Below are positions 15,125-25,414 of a stretch of 64,000 nucleotides of DNA, piece after piece. The position numbers were made by a program, and so were the translations under genes. Source of the DNA: Mesorhizobium sp. CAU 1732 (GTDB lineage Bacteria; Pseudomonadota; Alphaproteobacteria; Rhizobiales; Rhizobiaceae); assembly GCF_039888675.1 (NCBI RefSeq), contig NZ_JBDQQR010000001.1, positions 2,604,001 through 2,668,000 of the forward strand, written 5' to 3'. How positions within the stretch are numbered: the stretch's first letter is position 1; the number at the start of each line of letters is the position of its first letter. The notes below the pieces were generated by a model. It saw only the letters and a list, made by a program, of their open reading frames with translations, was not told the DNA's origin and ran no database searches.

Positions 15125-16294
15125 ATGATACGCGCGTCGCGCCGCGTCACCGAGACGGCAGTGAAAAGTTTCGGGATGTACGAAAAGGCCGCGCTGCGTC
15201 ACGCGGCTGGTCATGATGTCATCCGGCTGGAACTTGGCCGCCCCTATGCGGATACGCCGCATCATATCAAGCAGGCGACCATCGATGCGCTGCTGGCCGG
15301 CGAGGTCCACTACAGCGACATGCAGGGACTGCCTGTGCTGCGCGCCGCTTTGGCGGACAAGGTTCGAAAAGCGAACGACGTGTCTGTCGACGCTTCGGAA
15401 ATCCTGGTCACGAACGGTCTGACGCATGCGTCCTTCGCGGCGTTTCTTGCCTTTCTGGACCCGGGTGACGAGGTCATTCTTCTTGAGCCGTTCTACCCGC
15501 AGCATGTCGGGAAGATCGAACTCGCCGGCGCGAAGGTCGTTACAGCGCCGCTCGATAGCGAGAACGGTTTTTCGATCTCGGCCGACCTGATCCGGCCCAG
15601 GATCACCGCGCGAACGAAGATGATCGTGCTCGTAAATCCGGTCAATCCGACCGGGCGCGTCTATGGGCGCGATGAACTTCAGGCGCTTGCGGATCTCGCG
15701 ATTGAACATGACCTGCTGGTGGTGTCCGACGAGGTCTACGAGGAAATCGTCTATGACGGACACCGTCACGTCAGCATCGCGTCATTGCCGGGCATGAAGG
15801 AGCGAACGATTTCCATGTTCGCTTTTACGAAGTCGTTTTCCATGGACGGGTGGCGGCTCGGCTACATTGCGGCCGACGCCTCGCTGCTCCCCGCATTGAC
15901 GAAGATCACGATGAACGACGTGACCCACGTCAACACCTTCATCCAGTATGGAGCGCTTGCCGCTGTCACCGGGCCTGGAACCGTGCTTCGGGATCTGGTG
16001 GCCGCCGACAGGCGAAAACGCGACCTAGTCGTCCAGCGCCTGAACCAGATGCCCGGCGTGACCTGTGCGCTGCCGGAAGGAACGATTTACGCATTTGCCG
16101 ATGTCAGGGCGACGGGGCTGCCTTCGGTCGAGCTAGCCGCGCGCATCCTGGAAACGGCAAACGTCTCGGTCGAGGCAGGTTCGTTCTATGGCCCGGGCGG
16201 GGAGGGCTATTTGCGCGTATGTTTCGGCTCGCAATCCGAAGCCCGCCTCGACGAGGCGATGGATCGCCTTCAGGGCTTCTTCAACCGTATTTGA
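15125..16294 (+). CDS. class I/II PLP-dependent aminotransferase
   Basis: 389 residues, standard length for aspartate-aminotransferase-like enzymes. Landmarks: substrate/PLP segment VHYSDMQGLPVLRAALADK near residue 60, NPVNPTGRVY near residue 175, SDEVYEEIVYDG near residue 205, and the PLP-Lys in AFTKSFSMDGWRLGY near residue 240. It transfers the amino group of an amino acid to 2-oxoglutarate or another keto acid. AGGGGGT lies upstream of the start. It sits between the kynureninase-like module and the complete amino-acid importer, so it may process amino acids delivered by either. It ends 10 bases from the convergent ATPase gene. Confidence 0.9.
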   Translation: MIRASRRVTETAVKSFGMYEKAALRHAAGHDVIRLELGRPYADTPHHIKQATIDALLAGEVHYSDMQGLPVLRAALADKVRKANDVSVDASEILVTNGLTHASFAAFLAFLDPGDEVILLEPFYPQHVGKIELAGAKVVTAPLDSENGFSISADLIRPRITARTKMIVLVNPVNPTGRVYGRDELQALADLAIEHDLLVVSDEVYEEIVYDGHRHVSIASLPGMKERTISMFAFTKSFSMDGWRLGYIAADASLLPALTKITMNDVTHVNTFIQYGALAAVTGPGTVLRDLVAADRRKRDLVVQRLNQMPGVTCALPEGTIYAFADVRATGLPSVELAARILETANVSVEAGSFYGPGGEGYLRVCFGSQSEARLDEAMDRLQGFFNRI

Positions 16295-16304
16295 TCCCCA
16301 CACG

Positions 16305-17069
16305 CTATTCGGTTGAGATCTGGCCGAGAAACGTGCGGGTTCGTTCGTGCTTCGGATTGGAGAAGAATTCCTCCGGGCCGGCAATCTCGACGATCTCGCC
16401 CTGATCCATGAAGATGACGCGGTCGGCGACCTTGCGCGCAAAGCCCATCTCATGGGTGACGACGATCATCGTCATGCCTTCCGTCGCGAGGTCGATCATC
16501 GTGTCGAGCACTTCCTTGACCATCTCCGGATCGAGCGCGGAGGTCGGCTCGTCGAACAGCATGATCTTGGGGTTCATGCACAGCGCGCGGGCGATCGCCA
16601 CGCGCTGCTGCTGGCCGCCGGAAAGCTGGGCCGGATATTTTTCGGCCTGCTCGGGGATGCGCACCCGGGCGAGGAACTTCCTGGCCGTCTCCTCGGCTTC
16701 AGCCCTGGAGACGCCACGCACCTTCATCGGCGCGAGCGTGCAGTTCTCCAGCACCGTCATGTGCGGGAACAGGTTGAACTGCTGAAACACCATGCCCACG
16801 TCGCGGCGCACCTGCTCGACGTTCTTCGGGCCGGCGGTCAGTTCGATGCCGTCGACGAAGATCCTGCCCTTCCCGACCGCCTCGAGCTGGTTGACGCAGC
16901 GGATCAGCGTCGACTTGCCCGACCCCGAAGGGCCGCACACGACGATCTTCTCGCCGCGTGCGACCTCGAGGTCGATGTTCTTGAGAGCGTGGAACGTGTT
17001 GTACCACTTGTCCACACCCTCCATCCTGACGGCGGGCATGTCTGCGCTCTTGGTGTTCGTCACGGACAT
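16305..17069 (-). CDS. amino-acid ABC transporter ATP-binding protein (GlnQ type)
   Basis: 254 residues, polar amino-acid ATPase. Walker [10 protein letters not shown] near residue 47, Q-loop [12 protein letters not shown], signature [15 protein letters not shown], Walker [15 protein letters not shown]-loop VVTHEMGFA. It is the last gene of the operon 19283->16305 (permease, permease, binding protein, ATPase). It may also serve the ATPase-less amino-acid system at 12390-13920. Confidence 0.95.
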   Translation of the reverse strand: MSVTNTKSADMPAVRMEGVDKWYNTFHALKNIDLEVARGEKIVVCGPSGSGKSTLIRCVNQLEAVGKGRIFVDGIELTAGPKNVEQVRRDVGMVFQQFNLFPHMTVLENCTLAPMKVRGVSRAEAEETARKFLARVRIPEQAEKYPAQLSGGQQQRVAIARALCMNPKIMLFDEPTSALDPEMVKEVLDTMIDLATEGMTMIVVTHEMGFARKVADRVIFMDQGEIVEIAGPEEFFSNPKHERTRTFLGQISTE

Positions 17070-17093
17070 ACCCGCACTCCTTCTTGCGATCCG

Positions 17094-17891
17094 TTATTCG
17101 GAAACGAGGAACTCGGGCAGCGGACCGCCGACCCACTTTTCGTGCAGCTCGTTGAGCTGGCCGCTCTCCTTCGCCTTCGCGACGAACGCGTTGATGTGCT
17201 CCATCAGCTCGGTCTGTCCGGGCCGCGTGGCGATGCCCTGACTCTGGCGGCGCAGCGAGAACTTGGTGTCGAACCGGTCGGGCGCGACCGAATTGATCTG
17301 CGCGATCACCACGTTCGACGCGCCCATCAGCGGCACCTGACCCGACAGCAGTGCCTGCACGGCCGAGGCATCGTCGTCGAAGCGCTGGATGTTGGCGTCC
17401 TGCGGCGCGATCTCGGTGATGGCGGTGTCCTGCGTGGAGGCGCGGGCGACGCCGACGCTCTTGCCGGAGAGGTCGGCGGCTTCGGTCACCTCGGTGTTCG
17501 CGTCGCCGAAGACGAAGATTTCGATGCCGGCATAGCCGTCCGAGAAGTCGACCTGCTCGGCGCGCTCGGGCGTGATGCCGAGCGAGGCGACGAGGATATC
17601 GACCTGGCCGGAGAGCAAATAGGGGATGCGGTTCGGACCGGTGACCGGCACGATATTGACCGCGACGCCCATGTCCTCGGCGAGAAGCTTCGCGACGTCG
17701 GCATCATAGCCGTCCGGCTGGCCCTGCTCGTTGATGATGCCGAAAGGCGGGAAATCGACCAGCATGCCGATGTTGATCGTGCCGCGCGATTTGATCTCCT
17801 CGACCGTCTGCGCTGCCGCGCCCGAGAGCGCCACGCCTGCCGCGAGCGCTGCGCCGAGCGCCAGTCCGGCAATCTTTCCGAAGATGTTCAT
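17094..17891 (-). CDS. amino-acid ABC transporter binding protein, family 3
   Basis: 265 residues. Signal peptide at the N-terminus (ALGAALAAGVALSGAAAQ). Mature landmarks: INIGMLVDFPPFGII, PDGYDADVAKLLAEDMGV and VDILVASLGITPERAEQV, all typical of polar amino-acid binding proteins. It lies between its permeases and ATPase. The ligand cannot be deduced; it is only distantly like the binding protein at 13129. Confidence 0.93.
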   Translation of the reverse strand: MNIFGKIAGLALGAALAAGVALSGAAAQTVEEIKSRGTINIGMLVDFPPFGIINEQGQPDGYDADVAKLLAEDMGVAVNIVPVTGPNRIPYLLSGQVDILVASLGITPERAEQVDFSDGYAGIEIFVFGDANTEVTEAADLSGKSVGVARASTQDTAITEIAPQDANIQRFDDDASAVQALLSGQVPLMGASNVVIAQINSVAPDRFDTKFSLRRQSQGIATRPGQTELMEHINAFVAKAKESGQLNELHEKWVGGPLPEFLVSE

Positions 17892-17945
17892 GTGCTGGTT
17901 CCTTCCCTGTTTGAAATGTTCGGCCTTATGAAGCCGTTGGCTGTC

Positions 17946-18602
17946 TCAACGCCGTGTCGCCACGGCGAAGCGGTTTTCCATGCGGCGCGCGACGATCGAC
18001 AGCGGCCAGCACAGGATGAAGTAGAGTGCGGCGACCAGCCCGAACACCGTGAACGGGTCGAAGGTCGCGTTGTTGATGATCTGGCCCGCGCGCGTCAGCT
18101 CCACAAAGCCGATGATCGAGGCGAGCGAGGTGCCCTTGATGAGCTGGACGAGAAAGCCGACCGTCGGCGCGACCGCGATGCGGGCGGCCTGCGGCAGGAT
18201 GATGGACTTCATGCGGTCGTAATAGCGCAATCCCAGCGCCCAGGAGGCTTCGGCCTGGCCTTTCGGCACAGCCTCTATGCAGCCGCGCCAGATCTCGCCC
18301 AGGAAGGCGCTGGCATGCAGCGTCAGCGCAATCGCGGCCGCCAGCCACGGATTGATGCCCAGCCCGAAGATGTTGAGCCCGAAGAAGACGAGGAAGAGCT
18401 GCATCAGCAGCGGCGTGCCCTGGAACAGCCGGATGAAGCCGAGCGCCGCATAGCGCAGCGGCGGGATGGAAGACACCCTGGCAAGCGCGACCGCCAGCCC
18501 GCCCACGACGCCGCCCGCGAACGCGACCGCCGACAAGGCCACGGTCCATTGCACCGCCATGACGATGAACCAGAATTCGTTGATTCCGAAAGCCCTGATC
18601 AT
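17946..18602 (-). CDS. amino-acid ABC transporter permease
   Basis: 218-residue polar amino-acid permease with the cytoplasmic coupling loop EASWALGLRYYDRMKSIILP near residue 125. A strong AGGAGGATGAC precedes ATG 18602. It starts 9 bases after its partner permease gene stops; the two should form a heterodimer. Confidence 0.93.
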   Translation of the reverse strand: MIRAFGINEFWFIVMAVQWTVALSAVAFAGGVVGGLAVALARVSSIPPLRYAALGFIRLFQGTPLLMQLFLVFFGLNIFGLGINPWLAAAIALTLHASAFLGEIWRGCIEAVPKGQAEASWALGLRYYDRMKSIILPQAARIAVAPTVGFLVQLIKGTSLASIIGFVELTRAGQIINNATFDPFTVFGLVAALYFILCWPLSIVARRMENRFAVATRR

Positions 18603-18611
18603 GTCATCCTC

Positions 18612-19283
18612 CTAGCGCGCCAGCGGATAGTTGAAGGCATATCGCTGGATCGCCGCGAAGAGGGCCGAGAAGCCCAGCGACAGGATCAGATACATGACTG
18701 TGATGACGAGATAGACCTCGAAGGCGGCGAAGGTCTGCGACTGGATGTTGTTGCCGGCGGCCGCCAAATCGGTGGCGGAGATGACCGACACCACGCTCGA
18801 CGTCAGCATCAGGTAGATGAACTGGCTGGTCAGGGCCGGATAGATGGTGCGCAGCGCCGGCTTCATGATGATGTAGCGGAAGACCTGCATGCGCTTGAGG
18901 CCGAGTGCGGTGCCCGCCTCGACCTGCCCCCGGCTGATGGATTCGATGCCGGCGCGGATGATCTCGGTGGCATAGGCGCCGACATTGACGGTCAGCGCTG
19001 TCAGTGCGGCGACATTGGGCGACAACCTGATGCCAAGCGAGGGCAGGGCGAAGAAGATGAAGAAGATCTGGATGAGAAAGGGCGTGTTGCGGATCGCCTC
19101 GACATAGCAGTCGACGAGGAAGCGCAGCGGCTTCGGCCCCGCGGTCTTGGCGATGGCGCAGGCGACCGCGACGATCGTGCCCAGCAGCATCGCGCCGAAG
19201 GAAAGCTGGATGGTGGTCAGCGCGCCGGTCAGCAATTGGTCGAAATTGCTGAAGACCGGCGCAAATTTGAACTGATAGCCCAA
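18612..19283 (-). CDS. amino-acid ABC transporter permease (TTG start)
   Basis: 223 residues, first gene of the amino-acid importer operon. Family landmarks are GALTTIQLSFGAMLLG near the N-terminus and the coupling loop VEAGTALGLKRMQVFRYIIM near residue 140. The start codon is TTG at 19283, supported by GGGAGG six bases upstream and by the absence of an ATG near the expected N-terminus. A LacI-type palindrome lies 33 bases upstream of the start. Confidence 0.9.
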   Translation of the reverse strand: MGYQFKFAPVFSNFDQLLTGALTTIQLSFGAMLLGTIVAVACAIAKTAGPKPLRFLVDCYVEAIRNTPFLIQIFFIFFALPSLGIRLSPNVAALTALTVNVGAYATEIIRAGIESISRGQVEAGTALGLKRMQVFRYIIMKPALRTIYPALTSQFIYLMLTSSVVSVISATDLAAAGNNIQSQTFAAFEVYLVITVMYLILSLGFSALFAAIQRYAFNYPLAR

Positions 19284-19315
19284 GGCGAACCTCCCTATTG
19301 CGCGCGCTGGTGCCG

Positions 19316-19331
19316 TTTAGATCGATCTAAA
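19316..19331. promoter_or_regulatory. LacI-type operator, copy 1
   Basis: Perfect 16-bp palindrome TTTAGATCGATCTAAA between the end of the LacI gene and the start of the amino-acid importer operon, 33 bases before its TTG start. It is identical to the copy at 20411-20426. The even length and central CG dyad are typical of LacI-family operators. Confidence 0.8.
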
Positions 19332-19350
19332 TCCAACTATGCGCCTCGGG

Positions 19351-20379
19351 TCAAGCCGAAACGGCCATCGCAGCCGAGCGCAGTGGCCCGCAGGAGCCGC
19401 GTTGAACGAAATAAGTGGGCACGGCCGTGCGTGCGATCTCCGCTTCCGGCTCTTCGATCCGGCGCAGGAGAAGCCGTGCTGCGGTCTCCCCGACCTTGAA
19501 GGGTTCCGTGGCGACGGAAGCGAGGCCCGGCCTGACCAGATCGGCCTCGGCGACGTTGTCGAAGCCCACCAGGGAAACGTCGCGGCCGGGCATCACGCCG
19601 AGATCGGAGAGACCGCGATGCAGGCCCAGTCCGAGCACGTCGTTGTGGCAAACCAGCGCAGTGGGCCGTTTTGGGCGGTTCATGATGTCGGGCGCTGCCA
19701 TGCGGGCGGCGTGATGGGTCGACTGGAGTTCCCTGACGAAGAGCGGTTCGAGCCCGTTCTCCGTCATGGCTGTATGGAAGCTGGCGAGACGCTCGGTGTG
19801 TGCGGAGTGCACCGTGTCGGCGGCTATGTAGCCGATCCGCCGATGGCCGAAATCGGCGAGGCATTGAATCGCTTCGCGCATTCCGCCTTCGGGATCCATG
19901 CCGGCATAATCGCCCGAGGTTCCGGGAACCATGCGCAGCGTCTGCACCATCGGGATGTCCCATCTGTGGGCGTCTTCGACGAAGCGCTGCTCCGTTCCCT
20001 CGGCGGGACAGACGATCAGCCCGTCCACGCCGTGCTCGCGCATCCGGTTGACGAAGCCGTCCTGTTTGGGCGCGCTCTCGTTTGAATTGGCGAGGATGAC
20101 CGCCAGTCCCGCAGTCTCCAGCACGCTTTCGATGCCGGCCAGGAGCACGGCGAAGAACGGGTTGGTGAGATTGGGGATGATGACGCCGGCGGTGCGGCTG
20201 CGGGACGCCCGCATCCGGGCCGCGCCGAGATTGTAGACATAGCCGAGTTCGACCATCGAGGCTTCGACGCTGGCGCGCGTGGCGGTGCTGACCAGCGAAC
20301 TTCCGCGCACGACGAGCGACGCCGTGGCGCGCGAAACCCCGGCATGTTGCGCGACGTCCAGAAGCGTAATCCGTTTCAT
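19351..20379 (-). CDS. LacI family transcriptional regulator
   Basis: 342 residues. N-terminal LacI HTH ITLLDVAQHAGVSRATASLV with hinge region near residues 45-60 (AARMRASRSRTAGVIIPNL), then a periplasmic-binding-protein-like effector domain (NPFFAVLLAGIESVLE; RWDIPMVQTL; LVGFDNVAEADLVRPG). It is flanked by two identical 16-bp palindromes, one 32 bases upstream of its own start and one upstream of the amino-acid ABC operon. This indicates autoregulation plus control of that operon, unusual because most LacI proteins govern sugar genes. Confidence 0.93.
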   Translation of the reverse strand: MKRITLLDVAQHAGVSRATASLVVRGSSLVSTATRASVEASMVELGYVYNLGAARMRASRSRTAGVIIPNLTNPFFAVLLAGIESVLETAGLAVILANSNESAPKQDGFVNRMREHGVDGLIVCPAEGTEQRFVEDAHRWDIPMVQTLRMVPGTSGDYAGMDPEGGMREAIQCLADFGHRRIGYIAADTVHSAHTERLASFHTAMTENGLEPLFVRELQSTHHAARMAAPDIMNRPKRPTALVCHNDVLGLGLHRGLSDLGVMPGRDVSLVGFDNVAEADLVRPGLASVATEPFKVGETAARLLLRRIEEPEAEIARTAVPTYFVQRGSCGPLRSAAMAVSA

Positions 20380-20410
20380 CTTCGCCCGGCTCGACTGGTG
20401 CCAAATTTCG

Positions 20411-20426
20411 TTTAGATCGATCTAAA
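20411..20426. promoter_or_regulatory. LacI-type operator, copy 2
   Basis: Perfect palindrome TTTAGATCGATCTAAA, extended to 18 bp by flanking G and C (20410-20427), 32 bases upstream of the LacI start. It is most simply the autoregulatory operator. The two copies lie at nearly the same distance from their genes (32 and 33 bases). Confidence 0.8.
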
Positions 20427-20538
20427 CATCATACGGAATGAGCCTGGTCCGGTAAAGTCCCGTCGAATGGCGCTGGTGGCGGGCGAATCCGAAAGATAGC
20501 GAGGCGCTTTAACGCGGTCACCGGAGCGGAAACGCCCG

Positions 20539-21432
20539 TTACTCCTTCACGGCGCCGGTCATCGACGAGACGTAGTAGTCGACGAAGAACGAATAGAGGA
20601 TGACGACCGGCAGCGAGCCGATCAGCGCGCCGGACATCAGCGCACCCCATTCGTAGACGTCGCCGCGCACCAGTTCCGTCAGCACGCCCACCGGCACGGT
20701 CTTGTTCTCCGAGGAGGAGATGAAGGTCAGCGCGTAGATGAACTCGTTCCACGACAGGGTGAAGGCGAAGATGCCGGCCGAGATCAGCCCCGGAACGGCC
20801 AGCGGCAGGATGATCTTGGTCAGGATTTGCCAGCGTGTCGCGCCGTCGACCAGCGCGCTTTCCTCCAGCTCGAACGGGATCGAGCGGAAATAGCCCATCA
20901 GGAGCCAGGTGCAGAACGGGATCAGGAAGGTGGGATAGCTGAAGATCAGCGCCAGTCGGGAATCGAAGATGCCGAACTGGAACACCATGAAGGCGAGCGG
21001 GATGAACAGGATCGACGGTGGCACCAGATAGGCGAGGAAGATCATCAGCCCGGTGACCCGCGCGCCGGTGAACCGGATGCGCTCGATGGCGTAGGCGGCC
21101 AGGACGGACGCCGCCAGAGAAATGATCGTCGAGAAGACGGACACGATCATCGTATTCCACAACCAGCCCGGATAGGAGGTCTCGAACAGCAGGAAGCGGA
21201 TGTGGTCGAGCGTCGGCTGCACCACCCAGAACGGGCTGTAGGTCGAGTAGTTGGTGAGCTGGTGGTTCGGCTTCACCGCCGTGATCGCCATCCAGTAGAA
21301 CGGAAACAGCAGCACGAAGAGGAAGATCGCGAGCGGCAGGTAGATGACGACGATCCTGCGCGGCAGCGTGTTGAACTGCTGCATGCCGACGATGTCGTCC
21401 TGCGGGGGCGTGGTGGCGGGTGGCTGGCTCAT
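20539..21432 (-). CDS. carbohydrate ABC transporter permease, MalG type
   Basis: 297-residue inner-membrane permease. C-terminal coupling loop EESALVDGATRWQILTKIIL near residue 205 and the following PLAVPGLISAGIFAFTLSWN are the MalG/UgpE pattern. It is the last gene of the sugar operon 25368->20539 and starts 10 bases after the MalF-type gene. Confidence 0.94.
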   Translation of the reverse strand: MSQPPATTPPQDDIVGMQQFNTLPRRIVVIYLPLAIFLFVLLFPFYWMAITAVKPNHQLTNYSTYSPFWVVQPTLDHIRFLLFETSYPGWLWNTMIVSVFSTIISLAASVLAAYAIERIRFTGARVTGLMIFLAYLVPPSILFIPLAFMVFQFGIFDSRLALIFSYPTFLIPFCTWLLMGYFRSIPFELEESALVDGATRWQILTKIILPLAVPGLISAGIFAFTLSWNEFIYALTFISSSENKTVPVGVLTELVRGDVYEWGALMSGALIGSLPVVILYSFFVDYYVSSMTGAVKE

Positions 21433-21442
21433 CGCATGCTCC

Positions 21443-22390
21443 TCAATCCGCCCCGCCCTGCTGCCAGCGGCGTCTCTGCAATCCGAAGAAGGAAAACAGG
21501 ATCGCTGCGAGCAGGAAGGGGATCATCGCGACAGCGATCGCCGCACCCTCGCCAAGCTGGCCGCCGGGAATGGCGCGCTGGAAGGAGAGCGTCGCCATCA
21601 GATGCGTGGCATTCACCGGCCCGCCGCGCGTCAGCACGTAGATGAGCTGGAAATCTGTGAAGGTGAACAGCACCGAGAAGGTCATCACCACGGCGATGAT
21701 CGGCGTCAGCAGCGGCAGCGTGATGCGCCGGAACCGCTGCCAGCCTGTTGCGCCATCGAGCGCGGCCGCCTCGTAGAGCGATTGCGGGATGGTCTGCAGG
21801 CCGGCCAGCAGCGAGATCGCGACGAAGGGGATGCCGCGCCAGACATTGGCGGCGATGACCGCAGCGCGGGCATTGTTGGGATCACCGAGGAAGTTGATCG
21901 GCCGGTCGATGACGCCCCATTGCATCAGCACCCACGAGATGATCGAGAACTGGGAATCGAAAATCCACCAGAAGGCGAGCGCCGACAGCACGGTCGGCAC
22001 CACCCAGGGCAGGAGGATGATCGCCCGGAACAGGTTCTTGAACGGCATGTGCTCGTTCAGGATGAGTGCAAGCCACAGGCCGAGCACGAATTTCAGCACC
22101 GAGGCGACGGATGTGTAGAGCAGCGTGTTGAACACCGACATCCAGAAGACGGAATCGTCCCAGAGCCACTGGTAGTTCTCCAGCCCGATGAAGGTGCCCG
22201 ACCGGCCGATCTGCGTGTCGGTGAAGCCGAGCCAGATGCCGAGCCCGAGCGGATAGGTCAGGAAGCAGAGCAGGAAGACGGCCGCCGGCAGCATGAACAG
22301 GATGCCGAGCCCGTTGCGGCTCTGCGACAGGCGCTCCAGGAACGTCCGGGCGCGCGGCGTGTCCTTCTCGTCTGCTCGTACAACGCTCAT
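21443..22390 (-). CDS. carbohydrate ABC transporter permease, MalF type
   Basis: 315 residues with the MalF/UgpA coupling loop EAAALDGATGWQRFRRITLP near residue 218. It forms a heterodimer with the downstream MalG-type subunit. It follows the binding-protein gene after a gap of about 107 bases that contains a strong hairpin. Confidence 0.94.
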   Translation of the reverse strand: MSVVRADEKDTPRARTFLERLSQSRNGLGILFMLPAAVFLLCFLTYPLGLGIWLGFTDTQIGRSGTFIGLENYQWLWDDSVFWMSVFNTLLYTSVASVLKFVLGLWLALILNEHMPFKNLFRAIILLPWVVPTVLSALAFWWIFDSQFSIISWVLMQWGVIDRPINFLGDPNNARAAVIAANVWRGIPFVAISLLAGLQTIPQSLYEAAALDGATGWQRFRRITLPLLTPIIAVVMTFSVLFTFTDFQLIYVLTRGGPVNATHLMATLSFQRAIPGGQLGEGAAIAVAMIPFLLAAILFSFFGLQRRRWQQGGAD

Positions 22391-22469
22391 GCGGAGCCCT
22401 TTTCCTCAGAGTCTGGTTCTCGAAAGACCGTACCACGCGCCCCACCAAGGGGAGGGCGCGCGGCGGTGA

Positions 22470-22493
22470 GGATGCCGCCCGAAGGCGGCATCC
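22470..22493 (-). terminator. stem-loop after sugar binding-protein gene
   Basis: Perfect 10-bp stem GGATGCCGCC / GGCGGCATCC with a four-base loop, four bases beyond the stop of the binding-protein gene on the minus strand. No T-run. It resembles the intercistronic structures (as in malE-malF) that protect the binding-protein mRNA and reduce permease synthesis. Confidence 0.7.
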
Positions 22494-22497
22494 CGTG

Positions 22498-23817
22498 TCA
22501 GACGCGGTAGTAGCGGTTGGCGCGACGCTCCGCGTTCTGGATCGCCTCTTCAGGCGAGCGCTGTCCGGTGACGGCTTCGGCGAACATGTCGACCAGCACG
22601 TAGTCTGCCATGACGCCGGCGGAGGCGTAGCCGAGCGGGCCGGCATAGCCGTTGGGCCGCAGGCTCGCCGATGCCTTCGAATAGGGCTCGTGGATCGGGT
22701 TCGATGTCCAGACGGGGTTCGCCTCGTATTCCTTCAGCGGCTGGCAGCAATAGGCGCTGGCGCCTTCGATCCAGGCATTCATGTTGTCCGACTGGTACAT
22801 GAAGGCGAGGTAGGCCTTCGCCGCCTCCGGATAACGGCAGTGGTTGAAGACCGAAATAGTCGAAGTCTGGTGCAACTCGACCGACTCGCCGACCGGGCCG
22901 ATCGGCATGTTGCTGGTCCGCATGTCGTCGGCGATCTCCTGCATCGCCGGATCGTTCCTCGCCGCATAGTAGACCGAAACGCCGTTGGCGATCAGCGACA
23001 CCTGGCCGGCAAGGAAGGCACGGTTGTTGTTGATGTCCTGCCAGCTTTCGGTGCCGGGGATGAAGGTCTTGTAGAGTTCCTGCGCGTATTGGATCGCGGC
23101 GAGCGTTTCAGGCGAGTTGATAGCGACAACACCCTGCTCGTCGACCATCTTTCCGCCATGGCTCCACAAAAGCCAGTGCGCGTAGTTGTTGCCGTCGCCG
23201 ACCGCCTTGCCGTGCGGGAAGCCAGCGGGCGTGCCCTTGGCCTGCATGGCCTTGCAGAGTTCGAGGAAGCCGTCGGTGTCGTTCGGAAACTCCGTGAAGC
23301 CAGCCGCTTCCATATGGCTCTGGCGGTAGCAGATGGCGTTACCGATCGCGCAGAGCGGCAGGGCGATGAAGGCGTCACCGCGCCTGGCATAGCCCTCGAT
23401 GCCTGGATACCAGCCGCCATGGGCCTCGCCCAGCGAGGTGCCGAGGTCGGTGAGATCGGCCAGCTTGTCGGGATATTGATGCGCGTCGTCGAACCAGCCC
23501 ATCACCATGTCCGGTCCCGAACCGATATTGGCCGCGACGGCTGCCTTGGGGCGCACGTCCTCCCAGCTTTCCTGGTCGATGCGGACTTCGACGCCCGTCG
23601 CCTCGGTGAAGGCGCGGGTGTTCGCGTTCCAGGCTTCCTCCTCCGCCTTGACGAACGGAACCCAGCGCAGGAGCCTCAGGCTCGCGCCTTCCTCCGGCGT
23701 GAATGTCGGCACTCCATTCTGCGCGAAGGCCCGGCGGGGCATTGCGAGATTGCCGAAGGCCGCCGTGGCGGCAACGCCTGCAGTGCCTGCAAGTATCTGT
23801 CTGCGATTGATCGACAT
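22498..23817 (-). CDS. carbohydrate ABC transporter binding protein, family 1
   Basis: 439 residues. The start at 23817 has GGAGGAGAT upstream and begins MSINRRQILAGTAGVAATAA, which looks like a Tat signal (twin Arg followed by a hydrophobic stretch), with cleavage probably after RRAFA. Landmarks: LRLLRWVPFVKAEEEAWNAN, RIDQESWEDVRPKAAVAANI and ASAYCCQPLKEYE near residue 370. It delivers a sugar or polyol to the MalF/MalG-type permeases. An in-frame ATG 17 codons upstream exists but lacks a good ribosome-binding site. Confidence 0.92.
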   Translation of the reverse strand: MSINRRQILAGTAGVAATAAFGNLAMPRRAFAQNGVPTFTPEEGASLRLLRWVPFVKAEEEAWNANTRAFTEATGVEVRIDQESWEDVRPKAAVAANIGSGPDMVMGWFDDAHQYPDKLADLTDLGTSLGEAHGGWYPGIEGYARRGDAFIALPLCAIGNAICYRQSHMEAAGFTEFPNDTDGFLELCKAMQAKGTPAGFPHGKAVGDGNNYAHWLLWSHGGKMVDEQGVVAINSPETLAAIQYAQELYKTFIPGTESWQDINNNRAFLAGQVSLIANGVSVYYAARNDPAMQEIADDMRTSNMPIGPVGESVELHQTSTISVFNHCRYPEAAKAYLAFMYQSDNMNAWIEGASAYCCQPLKEYEANPVWTSNPIHEPYSKASASLRPNGYAGPLGYASAGVMADYVLVDMFAEAVTGQRSPEEAIQNAERRANRYYRV

Positions 23818-23924
23818 GTCATCTCCTCCGTTGAACAAGGCAGAACGGGCAGGGGCCCGCTTTGCCATTCCTCCACCCGGCAGGCATCTTGCGGCGCCTT
23901 CACCGGCACGGCCCTTACGGCCGA

Positions 23925-24989
<1,065 letters not shown>

Positions 24990-25001
24990 GTTGTCTCCTC
25001 C

Positions 25002-25368
25002 TCAATCCGCCCAATAGGCAGGAAATCCGCGTCTCATCCCTTCCCGGTGAACGGCAGGCCAGCGATGTCGTGATTGGTGGCACGGGGCGCGGAGTTGGGC
25101 CGCGCCGTGTTGGCCAAGATCGAGCTGTTGTCGATGAAGCGCCTGGAAGGCGACTGCGCCTTGAACGCCATGACGGCCCACCCGCCTTCGCTCGACACTG
25201 CCGCAGTCTTTTCAATTATGTCGCTACAGCGTGCAGTAACAGTCGCCTGCCGATCCGCACCGGCGAAATCCTGCCCGATGGCGCGGCCAACGCCCGTCAC
25301 GAGCACGACCGATCGCGTCCGCGAAGGCGCGTCAGCCGTGCATTCAAGCCCGGACAGTTACAACCCAT
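25002..25368 (-). pseudogene. short-chain dehydrogenase remnant
   Basis: An ATG at 25368 with a near-ideal GGGAGGAGATC just upstream starts a frame (GLNARLTRLRGRDR) that stops at 25297. The frame shifted relative to it continues SVVLVTGVGRAIGQDFAG, an SDR cofactor-binding motif, then jumps to NSSILANTARPNSAPRATNH, which matches the catalytic region of SDRs that normally lies about 120 residues later. A C-terminal-like GFPAYWAD ends at TGA 25002-25004. Thus at least one frameshift and an internal deletion have destroyed an oxidoreductase that was the first gene of the sugar operon. The intact start signals suggest recent decay. Confidence 0.7.
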
Positions 25369-25414
25369 GCGATCTCCTCCCAGAGACAGTTTCGGGTCGC
25401 CGCCAAGCCGGAAT

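Noticed and set aside
16347..19499. 1050-codon open frame on the plus strand opposite the amino-acid ABC genes
   Set aside because: It spans four well-supported minus-strand genes, is full of Arg/His/Asp/Gly-rich low-complexity sequence and matches no fold. It is a by-product of high GC at third codon positions.
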